In this document: piece by piece, positions 17,902 through 26,677 of the stretch | Numbering within the stretch: position 1 is the first letter of the stretch | How the letters are laid out: each line of letters begins with the position of its first letter | NCBI GenBank assembly: GCA_015056415.1 | Contig: SVGJ01000014.1 | Coordinates: 1-47,736, forward strand | Source: Clostridiales bacterium | GTDB lineage: Bacteria; Bacillota; Clostridia; Christensenellales; Aristaeellaceae | Length of the DNA stretch: 47,736 bases | Direction of reading: 5' to 3' | Made by a program: the position numbers and the translations under genes | The notes under the pieces: generated by a model | Told to the model about the DNA's origin: nothing | The model's input: the letters and a program-made list of their open reading frames with translations, nothing else | Database searches by the model: none

Positions 17902-19980
17902 ATGATCCGCCGTTTTGATTTCGGTTCTCCTATTGATACCGGCGCCGTGGTGCGCAGCCTTGTGCCGGAGAATGCGCCTGTTCCGTACTTTGTGACCGGG
18001 AAGCAGGAGGGGAAGGTGAGCTTCACCCTCGGGCTGGACGCGGACGATATGATCTTCGGCCTGGGCGAGAGTGTGCGAGGCATCAACAAGCGAGGTCACC
18101 TGTATCGCGCCTGGAACTCCGATGACTTCAGCCACACCGAGAACAAGGCCAGCATCTATGCCTCCCATAACCTGCTGCTGTTCTTCGGCCGTGAGAAGCT
18201 CTTCGGTGTGTACTTTGACGATCCCGGCGCTGTGACGTTCGACCTGGGCTACACCCGGGGCGATACCGCCGTCATCACCTCCGAGAACGGCGATCTGAGC
18301 GTGTATGTGATCGATGGCGAAAGCCTTGCTGATATCTGCCGGTCCTTCCGCGGGCTCATCGGCCGCAGCTATCTGCCGCCCAAGTGGGCCTTTGGCTATA
18401 TCCAGTCCCGATGGGGCTACGAGTCCGACCCGGAGCTGCGGGAGATCGTCCGTGAGCATCGTGACCGCCACATTCCACTGGATGGCGTGTGCATGGACAT
18501 CGATTACATGGATGACTACAAGGATTTTACCTGGGATGACAGGAAGTTCCCTGACCTGCGGGGATTCAACGACGATATGCGAGCGGAGCATATCCGCCTG
18601 ATCCCCATCATCGACGCGGGCGTCAAGCAGCAGGCGGGTTATGATGTGTGCGACGAGGGCCTGGAGAAGGGTTACTTTGTTAAAAAGGCCGACGGCAAGC
18701 CCTTTGTGGGCGCGGTGTGGCCGGGGCGCAGTTACTTCCCGGATTTCCTGCGGGAGGACGTGCGGGCATGGTTCGGCGGCAAATATGCCCGGCTGATGGA
18801 CGAGGGCATCGAGGGATTCTGGAACGACATGAACGAGCCTGCCCTGTTCTATTCCGAGGAAAGCATCGCCGAGGCCTTTGCCGTGGCGGATAAGCTCCGC
18901 CATGAAAATCTGGACATCAACAGCGCCTTTGCCCTGAAGGACGCCTTCAACGGCACAGCCAACAGCATGGAGGACTACCGCCGCTTCTATCATCAGGTGG
19001 ATGGCAGGACCATCCGGCATGACAAGGTGCACAACCTCTACGGCGCTTACATGACCCGGGCCGCCGGCGAGGGCTTCCGCCGGTACGACAGCAGCAAGCG
19101 CTTCCTGATGTTCAGCCGTTCCAGCTTCATTGGCGCGCACCGCTATGGTGGCGTGTGGCAGGGCGATAACAATTCCTGGTGGGCTCATATCAAGCTGAAC
19201 CTGCAGATGCTGCCCTCGCTGAATATGTGCGGCTTCCTGTATAACGGCGCGGATCTGGGCGGCTTTGGCTGCGACACCACCGAGGATCTGCTGCTCCGCT
19301 GGCTGCAGCTGGGTGTGTTCACCCCCCTGATGCGTAATCACTCCGCCAAGGGCACCCGCCGCCAGGAGGCCTACCGCTTTGCCAACTGGGAGGAGATGCG
19401 GGACGTCCTGACTGTGCGCTACGCTCTGCTGCCCTACCTGTACAGCGAGTTCATGAAGGCTGCCCTCACCGATGGGATGTACTTCCGTCCCCTGGCCTTC
19501 GATTATCCCGTTGACGATACCGCCTGCAGGGTGGAGGATCAGGTGATGCTGGGGGCGGACTGCATGATCGCTCCCGTTTACGAGCAGAACGCCCGGGGCC
19601 GCCATGTCTACCTGCCCGAGGATATGCTCATGGTGCGCTTCCGCTCCGCCACGGATTACGACCTGACTCCTATGGAGGCCGGGCATTACTGGATCGAGCT
19701 GGCGCTGGATGAGCTGCCTATGTTCATTCGCAGGGGCCATGTGATCCCGCTGGCCAAGCCCGCCGAATATGTGGAGGGCATCGATCACGCTGACCTGACC
19801 CTGCTGGGCTGGCTGGACGAGGACGTGACCATCAACCTTTACGATGACGACGGCTATACGACCGAGCCTGTGCTGGAAGCGGGCCTTACCGCCATCACTG
19901 TGACGGTGGAGGGCAAAACCGCCGCCGCCGCGGGCAAGGGATTGACCCTGCGCACGGAAAGCCTGATCATCGGCGAATAA
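17902..19980 (+). CDS. GH31 alpha-glucosidase/alpha-xylosidase
   Basis: A 692-aa cytoplasmic glycosidase. The N-terminal sandwich has MIFGLGESVRGINKRG; the barrel has LDGVCMDIDYMDDYKDFTWD; the nucleophile aspartate lies in GFWNDMNEPALF, and the acid/base aspartate in VWQGDNNSWW. A C-terminal beta domain follows. The family covers alpha-glucosidases and alpha-xylosidases; the substrate cannot be fixed. The ATG at 17902 is preceded by a weak CAGGGA site; upstream in-frame sequence overlaps the terminator hairpin and does not look like protein. Confidence 0.92.
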   Translation: MIRRFDFGSPIDTGAVVRSLVPENAPVPYFVTGKQEGKVSFTLGLDADDMIFGLGESVRGINKRGHLYRAWNSDDFSHTENKASIYASHNLLLFFGREKLFGVYFDDPGAVTFDLGYTRGDTAVITSENGDLSVYVIDGESLADICRSFRGLIGRSYLPPKWAFGYIQSRWGYESDPELREIVREHRDRHIPLDGVCMDIDYMDDYKDFTWDDRKFPDLRGFNDDMRAEHIRLIPIIDAGVKQQAGYDVCDEGLEKGYFVKKADGKPFVGAVWPGRSYFPDFLREDVRAWFGGKYARLMDEGIEGFWNDMNEPALFYSEESIAEAFAVADKLRHENLDINSAFALKDAFNGTANSMEDYRRFYHQVDGRTIRHDKVHNLYGAYMTRAAGEGFRRYDSSKRFLMFSRSSFIGAHRYGGVWQGDNNSWWAHIKLNLQMLPSLNMCGFLYNGADLGGFGCDTTEDLLLRWLQLGVFTPLMRNHSAKGTRRQEAYRFANWEEMRDVLTVRYALLPYLYSEFMKAALTDGMYFRPLAFDYPVDDTACRVEDQVMLGADCMIAPVYEQNARGRHVYLPEDMLMVRFRSATDYDLTPMEAGHYWIELALDELPMFIRRGHVIPLAKPAEYVEGIDHADLTLLGWLDEDVTINLYDDDGYTTEPVLEAGLTAITVTVEGKTAAAAGKGLTLRTESLIIGE

Positions 19981-19983
19981 TAA

Positions 19984-20014
19984 CAAGCTGCCTTCCGCGA
20001 TGGAAGGCAGCTTG
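19984..20014. terminator. Bidirectional hairpin between GH31 and the FliB-like gene
   Basis: CAAGCTGCCTTCC/GGAAGGCAGCTTG long stem between convergent genes. The T-tract is poor on both sides. Confidence 0.7.
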
Positions 20015-20016
20015 TC

Positions 20017-21183
20017 TTATAAGAGCAGGATCTGCTCCAGGTGTGTCCAGTCTGCGCAGCCGATCTGGCGCAGCAGCGCCGCGGCATACCGGTCAAAATC
20101 TGTGTGCTCTACCAGACGAAACACGGCGGCAGCCATGTCCACGGCCTGTTCCACACCTGGGTGCAGGGCAGTGTGTCCTACCAGCAGAAAACGCAGCAGC
20201 GCGTAGACGGCACACAGGGCCAGATATTCATCCTTCAGCGGTACGGGACGGTTCTGGAAGGGAAACTGAGCGAAGAACATATGGTTCACCAGCAGATGCT
20301 CAAGCCAGGTCTCCCATTGGGGGATCAGCGCGGCGAAATTCCGCGAAGCCTGCTCATAGCGGGCGGCGTCATTCCCCTGGCGGAAGCAGGCCAGCACCTC
20401 CTCGCCGGCGTCGTGGATACTGTTGCTGCTTCCATCCATGATGGCGAGCATCCGCTCTGCCGCCGACAGTCCGCCGGTCAGCCGGTCGGCGTTGTCGGAG
20501 AAAGCCCGGGCCGCCGGAAGCGCTTCCTCGCCGGTGAGCAGGCGTTGGATGCGCCGGTCATCATGGGCGGTCAGGGCCTGATCCATGGCCAGCAGCGCCC
20601 TGCCCAGCAGCTGCATACGCTGGGGCAGGGGATGGCGCCTGTCCTGCACCTGGGCGATGAGCCACAGGCGGATCTCCTGCTCACGGCCGCCGGTGTAGAA
20701 ATAATGGAGCCGAGGCGCTTCTGTCGGCAAGCTGATCTTGAGGGGGAGCCGGATGAAGCCCAGCGGTTCCCTGCGCTCAAGCAGCAGCTCCGGCACGGCC
20801 TCGCAGCTGGCGGCGCAGGAGCATTCGCGGTGCTCGCCTGTCCGGACGCCCCGGGGATACAGCCTGCACACGGCGGCCAGCGCTTCCTCGCCAAGCTCTG
20901 CCTGCAGGCCGCAGCGGCCATCCGGCAGGTGCAGGGGGCATTTTCCATCGTAGCGGGGGAGGATCTGGGCGTAGGCGTCCGCCGTGGGACGGGGCGCAAG
21001 GTGCAGGCCCGTGTCCAGCCGGCGGCGCAGCTCGGGGGAGCAATCCACGCTCAGCAGGGTGAAATAATCCTTCATGGTGATGGAAACCGGCCAGCCCTCG
21101 CAGCAGGGCTTGCGGCAAGCGCCCATCTTACAGGAAAATGCCGGATAATAATCCGGCACAAGATAATCCAGCATCTCGCTCAT
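20017..21183 (-). CDS. FliB-like cysteine-rich lysine-N-methylase family protein
   Basis: A 388-aa protein with the FliB-family N-terminus FSCKMGACRKPCCEGW (C18, C23, C27, C28) and further cysteines in CPLHLPDGRCGL and CRLYPRG, then CSCAASC. FliB methylates flagellin lysines in Salmonella and binds an Fe-S cluster; many relatives in non-flagellated Clostridia have no known target. No flagellar gene is in the window, so the substrate is open. GAAGGT lies 7 bases before the ATG. Confidence 0.82.
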   Translation of the reverse strand: MSEMLDYLVPDYYPAFSCKMGACRKPCCEGWPVSITMKDYFTLLSVDCSPELRRRLDTGLHLAPRPTADAYAQILPRYDGKCPLHLPDGRCGLQAELGEEALAAVCRLYPRGVRTGEHRECSCAASCEAVPELLLERREPLGFIRLPLKISLPTEAPRLHYFYTGGREQEIRLWLIAQVQDRRHPLPQRMQLLGRALLAMDQALTAHDDRRIQRLLTGEEALPAARAFSDNADRLTGGLSAAERMLAIMDGSSNSIHDAGEEVLACFRQGNDAARYEQASRNFAALIPQWETWLEHLLVNHMFFAQFPFQNRPVPLKDEYLALCAVYALLRFLLVGHTALHPGVEQAVDMAAAVFRLVEHTDFDRYAAALLRQIGCADWTHLEQILLL

Positions 21184-21270
21184 GCGATCGACCTTCTATT
21201 CATACCGATTGAACGAGATTTATTATAGTCTTGCGAAAAAAACGATGTCAAGTGAATTTTGTGTGACGCT

Positions 21271-22995
21271 TCACTCTTCCAGCAGTCGGATCTTGCGCAC
21301 GTCCGCCTCGGTCACGGTCATGAAGAGGGTCTTCTGGTTGGTGTAGATCACCATGCCGGGGGCGGCGCCGCCGGGCTTTTTCACATGGCGGCGGAGGGTA
21401 TAATCGATCGGCACAGAGGAAGATCGCTGCCCCTTGGAGTACCACGCGGCCAGGATGGCTGCCTCCTTGAGCGTCTGGTCGGGCAGGTCGCCCTCGTGGT
21501 GGACGATCACATGGCTGCCGGGCATATCCTTGGCGTGGAGCCACCACTCGTTGGGCCGCGCGCCGGTGGTGAGCCGGTCGTTCTGGGCGGCGTTCTTGCC
21601 CACCTCGATCATGATCCCGTCGGAGGATTCATAGCGGTAGGGCTTCGATGTGGGCAGGGCGCGCTGCTGGCGGCGGTTGGTGTTGCGCTTCATATAGCCG
21701 GTGCGCACCAGCTCCTGGCGGATCTCCTCCAGTTCGCTTTCGCCCACGCATTTGCCCACATCCAGCAGCATGGTTTCCAGGTAGTTCAGCTCCTGCAGGG
21801 TCTTCTCCTTCTGCTGGGCGGCGGTCTCCCGGGCGGAGCGGGCCTTCTGGTATTTCTTGAAGTACCGCTGGGCGTTTTGGGTGGGGGTAAGCTGGATATC
21901 CAGCGGGATCACGATGCTGCCCCCGTTCTCATCATAGAAGTTGGGCAGCTCCGCCTGCTGCATACCTTTGCGCAGCTGCCACAGGTTGGCGTTGAGGATT
22001 TCGCCCATGAGGCGATATTCCTCCATGCGGGCGGCGGAGGCCAGCTCCTCCTCCTGCAGGGCGAGCTTCTTTTCGCAGCGCTCGATGTGGCTCTTCAGCA
22101 GCCGCACCATGGAGGCGCTCTTCTGATTGATGCGGTCCTGGGCGTCGCGGGCGCCGAAGTAGCGCTCCAGCGCGTTGGAAAGCGTGTCGTACTCCCGCTG
22201 CATATCCGGCGCCTGGCTCAGGTAGGGGAAAGCGAACACATCCTGGGCGTCGCCCATGTCGTCCAGCAGCACCCGTGGCGCGGCCATTTCCGGCAGACGG
22301 GCCAGAAGGTCAGCCAGACGTGCGGCAGCTTCGGGCAGATCGCAGTGGGCAACGCGGAAGGCCAGCTCTTTGGCGGTGGGGTTGGAAAGCCCGGAAACGC
22401 TGGAAGCCAGCGCCTTGTGCAGGGGCGCTTCGCCCTGGGCGGCCAGTTTGGCGTAGAGCGTCTCGGCGGTGATGCCCTGGGGCTGGAGCTTGTCCTGGGG
22501 CGGGGGCGGCAGGTAGGTCAGGCCGGGCTGGATCTGGCGGACACGGCTCATTTCCATGTTTACGTGACGGGCGGCCTCGAGGATCTTATCCTGCCCGTCC
22601 ACCAGGATCAGGTTGGAGTGGCGGCCCATAATCTCCAGCACCAGGCGGCGCAGCACATGGTCGCCCAGCTCATCCACCACGTCCACATCGATATGCACGA
22701 TGCGGTCGCCGCCGATCTGTGTGACGGATTGTACCCGCCCGCCCAGCAGCTGCTTGCGCAGCAGCATGCAGAACATGGGCGGCTCCAGCGGATTGGGGAA
22801 GCTGGAAGCGGTCAGGTGGCAGCGGGCGTTGTTGGGCGAGGCGCACAGGAGCAGGCGCTTGTTCTCGCTGCCGGCACGGATGAGCAGGATGATGGTATCC
22901 CTTTCCGGCTGGGTGATTTTATCAATGCGGCCGCCGGCCAGGGCAGCGTTCAGCTCTCTGGCGGCAAAGCCGATGGTAAGTCCGTCCATGGGCAT
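21271..22995 (-). CDS. rqcH: RqcH/NFACT-family ribosome quality control protein
   Basis: A 574-aa protein that binds stalled 50S-peptidyl-tRNA complexes and recruits tRNA-Ala to add C-terminal alanine tails; older names are fibronectin-binding protein FbpA or YloA. The NFACT-N domain starts MDGLTIGFAARELN; a coiled-coil middle lies around 285-440; the NFACT-R part has SSDGIMIEVGKNAAQND and WWLHAKDMPGSHVIV. The ATG at 22995 follows AAGGAGG by 8 bases. A terminator separates it from the GuaA-like gene. Confidence 0.92.
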   Translation of the reverse strand: MPMDGLTIGFAARELNAALAGGRIDKITQPERDTIILLIRAGSENKRLLLCASPNNARCHLTASSFPNPLEPPMFCMLLRKQLLGGRVQSVTQIGGDRIVHIDVDVVDELGDHVLRRLVLEIMGRHSNLILVDGQDKILEAARHVNMEMSRVRQIQPGLTYLPPPPQDKLQPQGITAETLYAKLAAQGEAPLHKALASSVSGLSNPTAKELAFRVAHCDLPEAAARLADLLARLPEMAAPRVLLDDMGDAQDVFAFPYLSQAPDMQREYDTLSNALERYFGARDAQDRINQKSASMVRLLKSHIERCEKKLALQEEELASAARMEEYRLMGEILNANLWQLRKGMQQAELPNFYDENGGSIVIPLDIQLTPTQNAQRYFKKYQKARSARETAAQQKEKTLQELNYLETMLLDVGKCVGESELEEIRQELVRTGYMKRNTNRRQQRALPTSKPYRYESSDGIMIEVGKNAAQNDRLTTGARPNEWWLHAKDMPGSHVIVHHEGDLPDQTLKEAAILAAWYSKGQRSSSVPIDYTLRRHVKKPGGAAPGMVIYTNQKTLFMTVTEADVRKIRLLEE

Positions 22996-23014
22996 GGGGA
23001 AATCCTCCTTCCGG

Positions 23015-23040
23015 AAAAAACCCGCACGCGATGTGCGGGT
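23015..23040 (-). terminator. Terminator after the GuaA-like gene
   Basis: ACCCGCAC/GTGCGGGT hairpin followed by TTTTTT on the minus strand. It lies between the GuaA-like stop and the rqcH ribosome-binding site. Confidence 0.87.
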
Positions 23041-23057
23041 GTGCAAGTGGCGTTTGG

Positions 23058-24518
23058 TCAGTTGGCCTCGTTGCTGAAATAGCTCTGGCTGGGGGTGAAA
23101 TCATACAGGACGCGCCTTACTGCGCTCTGAGTGGCGAGGATACCGGCCGTTACGCGTTCCAGCAGGTCGTGGGGCAGGCGGGAGGCCACGGCGACATTGC
23201 CGTCAATGACCTGCACGGCCCGCAGGATGATCACATAGCCCGCGCCCATGGGGGTGGGGTTATCGGCCAGGGTGGCGTAGTACTGCCACAGGCGTTTGTT
23301 CTGGCCGGCGGCCTCGATCTCTGTGCGGAAAATAGCGTCGGCTTCGCGCAGGATGGTCAGCTTCTCCTGCGTTACCTCGGAGAGGATGCGCAGCGCGAGG
23401 CCGCTGTCGGGGAAGGGCTGGCGTTTGATGATGGCGGCGGGCAGGAGCAGGTCCTCGCCTACGCGGCGGACCTCATCCTTAAAGAGCTCACGCACCGGCT
23501 CCACGATGGTGAAGCCCTCCGGGACCGCACTGGCCTGCAGCGGGGAATCCAGCGCGTCGGCATAGTTGGTTCCCTGCAGGAGCACCTTCACATTGGGCAT
23601 ACGCTGCGCGCGATCGGCGATGATCTCCTGCAGGAGCTCATGGATGATGCGGGCCTTGGCGCGGCCGTTGGTCACGCCCTGCAGCGCGGAAAGGATCTCG
23701 CCGCTGGCGTCCACGTATTCCACGTTCAGTCCCAGTGTGTCCTGGTACAGGCGGAGCACCTCGTCGCTCTCGTTTTTGCGCAGCAGGCCTGTGTCAATGA
23801 AAAGGCAGTGCAGACGGTGGCCGATGGCCTGATTGCCCAGCACGGCGCACACACCGCTGTCGATGCCGCCGGAAATGGCGCACAGAGCCTCCGTTTCGCC
23901 GGGACAGGCGGTCTGGAGCTCCTCGCGGGCGCGATCCATAAGGACCTGGCGGCTCCACCACAGCGTGCAGCCGCAGATACCGGTGCAGAAATTGATGAGC
24001 AGCTGAGTGCCGTCGGGATCGTTGGTTTCGGGCAGGAAGCCCAGCGCGTAGACCGATTTGCCCGCCGCGCGGAAGCCCAGAACGCCGTCCTTTGTCTGCG
24101 CGATGGGATGGCAGGCGGCGGAAAGCGTTATGCAGCGGCAGGCGGGAATGTAGCGCTCGTTGGCGGTGATGCCGCTGAAGAGATCATCAGCGCTCTCAAA
24201 ACGCACGGGAAAAACACCCGGAGCCCCGGCTTTTTCACCCAGGGAGCAGCCCAGCTGCAGCGCCAGGGAAAGCGCGGCGTCGCCCATGGCCAGCACGGGC
24301 AGGCCGGTGGCCAGCAGGCTGTCCAGGTGGGGGATCTGGGCAGGTTCGCCCAGGTCGGCGCCTGCCAGCAGGATGCCCCGCGCTTCGTGTGCCTTCACGT
24401 CCTCGCCGGTGGCGGAGGCGGGCAGAATGCGGCAGTATATGTGTTCGGCACGCAGCTTGCGCGCCATGGAACGGCAGGCTTTGCTGTCGGCCTCGATCAA
24501 AATCACCAGATCACGCAT
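23058..24518 (-). CDS. GMP synthase-like protein with inactive glutaminase domain
   Basis: A 486-aa GuaA homologue. The ATP-pyrophosphatase half is clear: P-loop SGGIDSG (216-222), LFIDTGLLRKNE, LLQGTNYADALDS, EPVRELFKDEVRRVG and RQPFPDSGLALRI. The class I glutaminase half has lost its catalytic cysteine (G79 in PVLAMGDAALS, where GuaA has PVFGVCYGMQ) and histidine (LPE at 162-164 for HPE). The substrate loop with HHNVGG is absent, and the C-terminus ends TPSQSYFSNEAN rather than with the usual TIEWE-type end. It may use free ammonia, another partner, or a different nucleotide. The start codon has a distant GGAGGAG (13 bases). Confidence 0.8.
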   Translation of the reverse strand: MRDLVILIEADSKACRSMARKLRAEHIYCRILPASATGEDVKAHEARGILLAGADLGEPAQIPHLDSLLATGLPVLAMGDAALSLALQLGCSLGEKAGAPGVFPVRFESADDLFSGITANERYIPACRCITLSAACHPIAQTKDGVLGFRAAGKSVYALGFLPETNDPDGTQLLINFCTGICGCTLWWSRQVLMDRAREELQTACPGETEALCAISGGIDSGVCAVLGNQAIGHRLHCLFIDTGLLRKNESDEVLRLYQDTLGLNVEYVDASGEILSALQGVTNGRAKARIIHELLQEIIADRAQRMPNVKVLLQGTNYADALDSPLQASAVPEGFTIVEPVRELFKDEVRRVGEDLLLPAAIIKRQPFPDSGLALRILSEVTQEKLTILREADAIFRTEIEAAGQNKRLWQYYATLADNPTPMGAGYVIILRAVQVIDGNVAVASRLPHDLLERVTAGILATQSAVRRVLYDFTPSQSYFSNEAN

Positions 24519-24661
24519 GGAAGTTTGCTCACTCCTCCGCATATGAAAACGAAATGTATTCTATATACATTCGACATGCGGGAGAAAAACCCTTTTTTGC
24601 GGAAAATGTGTAAAAGGGATATCACGAATCACGTTTACTGCTTCGTGAAAAAAATTTTTTT

Positions 24662-24697
24662 AAAACCTGTTTCACCCGCCGCGATATGGTGTATACT
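24662..24697 (+). promoter_or_regulatory. Rubrerythrin promoter with shared element
   Basis: AAAACCTGTTTCAC (24662-24675), 16 bases, TATACT (24692-24697). It matches the rubredoxin promoter at 4707-4742 in 13 of 14 element positions and in spacing. Confidence 0.6.
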
Positions 24698-24756
24698 ATC
24701 ATCAGGCGGAAGCCAACAAACAAAAATACGAAATAATAAATCTGGAGGTAGATCAT

Positions 24757-25296
24757 ATGAAGTGGGTTTGCAAGGTTTGCGGTTATGTGCACGAAGGTCC
24801 CGAGGCTCCCGATTTCTGCCCTGTCTGCAAGGCTCCCAAGGCGAAGTTCGAGAAGATGGCCGAGACCAAGACCTGGGCTTGCGAGCATGAGGTCGGCGTA
24901 GCGAAGGACGCTCCCGAAGAGATCAAGGAAATGCTCCGTGCCAACTTCACCGGCGAGTGCACCGAGGTCGGCATGTATCTGGCCATGGCCCGCGTCGCCC
25001 ATCGCGAAGGCTATCCCGAGATCGGCCTGTACTGGGAGAAGGCTGCCTTTGAAGAGGCCGAGCATGCCGCCAAGTTCGCAGAGCTGCTGGGCGAAGTTGT
25101 CTCCCCCTCCACCAAGGAGAACCTGACCGTCCGCGTGGAAGCCGAGAACGGCGCCACCGCCGGCAAGTTCGACCTGGCCCTGAAGGCCAAGCAGCTGAAC
25201 CTGGACGCCATCCACGATACCGTGCACGAGATGGCGAAGGACGAAGCCCGCCACGGCAAGGCTTTCGAAGGCCTGCTGAAGCGCTACTTCGGCTAA
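24757..25296 (+). CDS. rbr: Reverse rubrerythrin (peroxide-reducing di-iron protein)
   Basis: A 179-aa protein with the rubredoxin domain at the N-terminus (C5xxC8 and C21xxC24) and a ferritin-like four-helix di-iron domain behind it, with carboxylate motifs [17 protein letters not shown] and [10 protein letters not shown]. The domain order is that of reverse rubrerythrins, which reduce hydrogen peroxide and oxygen in anaerobes. GGAGG precedes the ATG. A 41-base segment of its 3' end is repeated at 25757 with two mismatches. A terminator follows. Confidence 0.94.
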   Translation: MKWVCKVCGYVHEGPEAPDFCPVCKAPKAKFEKMAETKTWACEHEVGVAKDAPEEIKEMLRANFTGECTEVGMYLAMARVAHREGYPEIGLYWEKAAFEEAEHAAKFAELLGEVVSPSTKENLTVRVEAENGATAGKFDLALKAKQLNLDAIHDTVHEMAKDEARHGKAFEGLLKRYFG

Positions 25297-25305
25297 TAGC
25301 CGCAT

Positions 25306-25339
25306 AGAAAAAGGAAAGTAGAAATGCTTCCCTTTTTCT
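25306..25339 (+). terminator. Terminator after rubrerythrin
   Basis: AGAAAAAGG-AAG pairs with CTTCC-CTTTTTCT; the right arm supplies the T-tract. Confidence 0.7.
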
Positions 25340-25373
25340 GCATTAATACAACTACACCAAGGAGAAACGCATT

Positions 25374-25757
25374 TTGATCTGGATTATCATTAGCCTAATA
25401 GTTGCGCTTGTTTTGTTTTATGCGTGCGCAAATACCTTCTATGAGATTGCATGCATGAAGGGACATGACGAAAGGAAGTACTTCTGGTGGACGTTCTTTG
25501 TCCCATTGCTTGGTGCACTGATGGTGATTGCCCTTCCAGATCGCAAGGAAATGGAGCGGGGCGAATCTAAAGTAATGTCACTATGGAAGAGTGAAGAGCC
25601 CAATTCGGTGAGATGCGAGAAGAAATTCGTTGCTGTGAATGCTGATGGAACAATTTCTGCGTCTGATTCTATTCAGACGAGCGCGCATTCATGGAGATGT
25701 AGTGGCTGTGGTCAAACAATCAGCGAATCACCGTGCCCATTTTGCGGACAAAAATGA
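25374..25757 (+). CDS. Membrane-anchored protein with C-terminal zinc ribbon
   Basis: A 127-aa protein with an N-terminal helix (1-20), a second hydrophobic segment (about 37-58), a soluble stretch, and a C-terminal CSGCGQTISESPCPFCGQK zinc ribbon. No family recognised. The start is TTG at 25374, with AAGGAG 9 bases upstream; no ATG fits better. Codon use is clearly more A+T-rich than its neighbours. The gene lies exactly between the intact rubrerythrin end and a copy of that end, as if inserted or brought in by recombination. Confidence 0.7.
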   Translation: MIWIIISLIVALVLFYACANTFYEIACMKGHDERKYFWWTFFVPLLGALMVIALPDRKEMERGESKVMSLWKSEEPNSVRCEKKFVAVNADGTISASDSIQTSAHSWRCSGCGQTISESPCPFCGQK

Positions 25758-25803
25758 CGGCAAGGCCTTCGAAGGCCTGCTGAAGTGCTACTTCGGCAAG
25801 TAA
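25756..25803 (+). pseudogene. Remnant of a rubrerythrin 3' end
   Basis: Sixteen codons reading [15 protein letters not shown] and stop. 41 bases (25757-25797) match 25253-25293 of the rubrerythrin gene with two differences. The rest of this second copy is missing. It overlaps the stop of the zinc-ribbon gene by two bases. Confidence 0.8.
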
Positions 25804-25829
25804 GAAATCCCCATAAATCAAGGGTTTTC

Positions 25830-25865
25830 AAGGGAATCACTCTGAAAAGGGTGGTTCCCTTTTTG
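25830..25865 (+). terminator. Terminator after the rubrerythrin remnant
   Basis: AAGGGAA-CAC pairs with GTG-TTCCCTT, then TTTTT. It probably served the lost second rubrerythrin copy and now the zinc-ribbon gene. Confidence 0.75.
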
Positions 25866-25915
25866 TCTTGCTCTGCCATTCTGCTGCTGGTTTGGGCTTA
25901 ATCTCATCCCTCCTT

Positions 25916-25962
25916 TATGTCATTCCTATGTCGCGCCCAAACCACTATGTCATGCTATGTCA
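25916..25962. repeat. Four TATGTC(A/G) repeats
   Basis: TATGTCA at 25916, 25946 and 25956 and TATGTCG at 25927. Start-to-start distances are 11, 19 and 10 bases, near whole helical turns, as in an array of protein-binding sites. They lie just past the left copy of the 78-bp repeat. No gene start is adjacent. Confidence 0.4.
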
Positions 25963-25997
25963 CGAACTTTGAAGAATCGCTGCTGCCTAAAATGCCT

Positions 25998-26075
25998 GTA
26001 AATGAGATGACACAACCACTCAATGCCATTATAAGTGTAGCAATTTTTTCTGTCTATTTTCCTTTACAAAGAAAA
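25998..26075 (-). repeat. 78-bp direct repeat, left copy
   Basis: Identical over 78 bases to 31336-31413. On the minus strand it holds an AAAGGA-type site and encodes LSGCVISFT, the start of a signal peptide-like frame, as in the dockerin-type gene at the right copy. Here the frame ends after 24 codons (26029-25955). Confidence 0.92.
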
Positions 26076-26100
26076 GGGTTGCAACTTACTGCAACCCTTT
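26074..26100. terminator. Hairpin at the end of the WYL pseudogene
   Basis: AAAGGGTTGCA/TGCAACCCTTT stem with a 6-base loop; on the minus strand it continues CCCTTTTCTTTG. The left arm includes the pseudogene stop. Confidence 0.65.
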
Positions 26101-26664
26101 AGGATCTTCATATCTTTTTTCAACAGCAGACAGCATCTCTTTCATGCCATCTACAACTGACTGAGGACTTTCGATTGTCACCATGTTTTTCAGGCCAAAC
26201 ACCCAGTCATAGAACTGAGGGCTGACAGCAATGGGGACAGTAATTCTGAAATGCCTATCATCAGCTTACATGAGAGTGACTTCTCTGCCAAAGCGATCCA
26301 GAACAGTGCCAACCATGTTGTTGGGAAAGCGCATGGTGACAGACTGAAGCTCGCCACTGTACATGCCAAAGGTCTGCTTGGTGTAGTCAGAGAGCTTGAT
26401 CTTCTTGAACTCCTCCAGACCCTCCGCCTCCGCCTCTTCAACCTCAACACCTTCCATGTGGTCAATGCGATAGACTCGCATCTTCTTTCCATCATAAGCC
26501 AGGAGGTAATAGAAGTTGTTGTCATAAATGACTGCCCAAGGGCTGATGCACTTGATGTCATCCTTGTAGTCTGAAACTTCAGCCACTTCGATCTCTTCCA
26601 GAGTACGATGACCAAATGCCTCTTGCAGATGATTCATCCACAAGCTGTCCTGTGATTCAATTTG
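26086..26664 (-). pseudogene. WYL-domain transcription regulator remnant
   Basis: The minus strand reads QIESQDSLWMNHLQEAFGHRT, then a WYL core (WAVIYDNNFYYLLAYD, MRVYRIDHMEGV) to VTLM, a TAA at 26266-26268, and continues in frame as ADDRHFRITVPIAVSPQFYD to YEDPKGLQ, the typical C-terminal part of WYL proteins. The N-terminal winged-helix DNA-binding domain is absent: an in-frame stop lies directly before the homologous part. One loss of the 5' part and one nonsense codon make this a dead gene. Confidence 0.85.
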
Positions 26665-26677
26665 TCAAGGGGTGTTT

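Noticed and set aside
21259-24890. Two plus-strand frames of over 600 codons opposite rqcH and the GuaA-like gene
   Set aside because: No start signals, no recognisable domains, and complete conserved proteins on the other strand.
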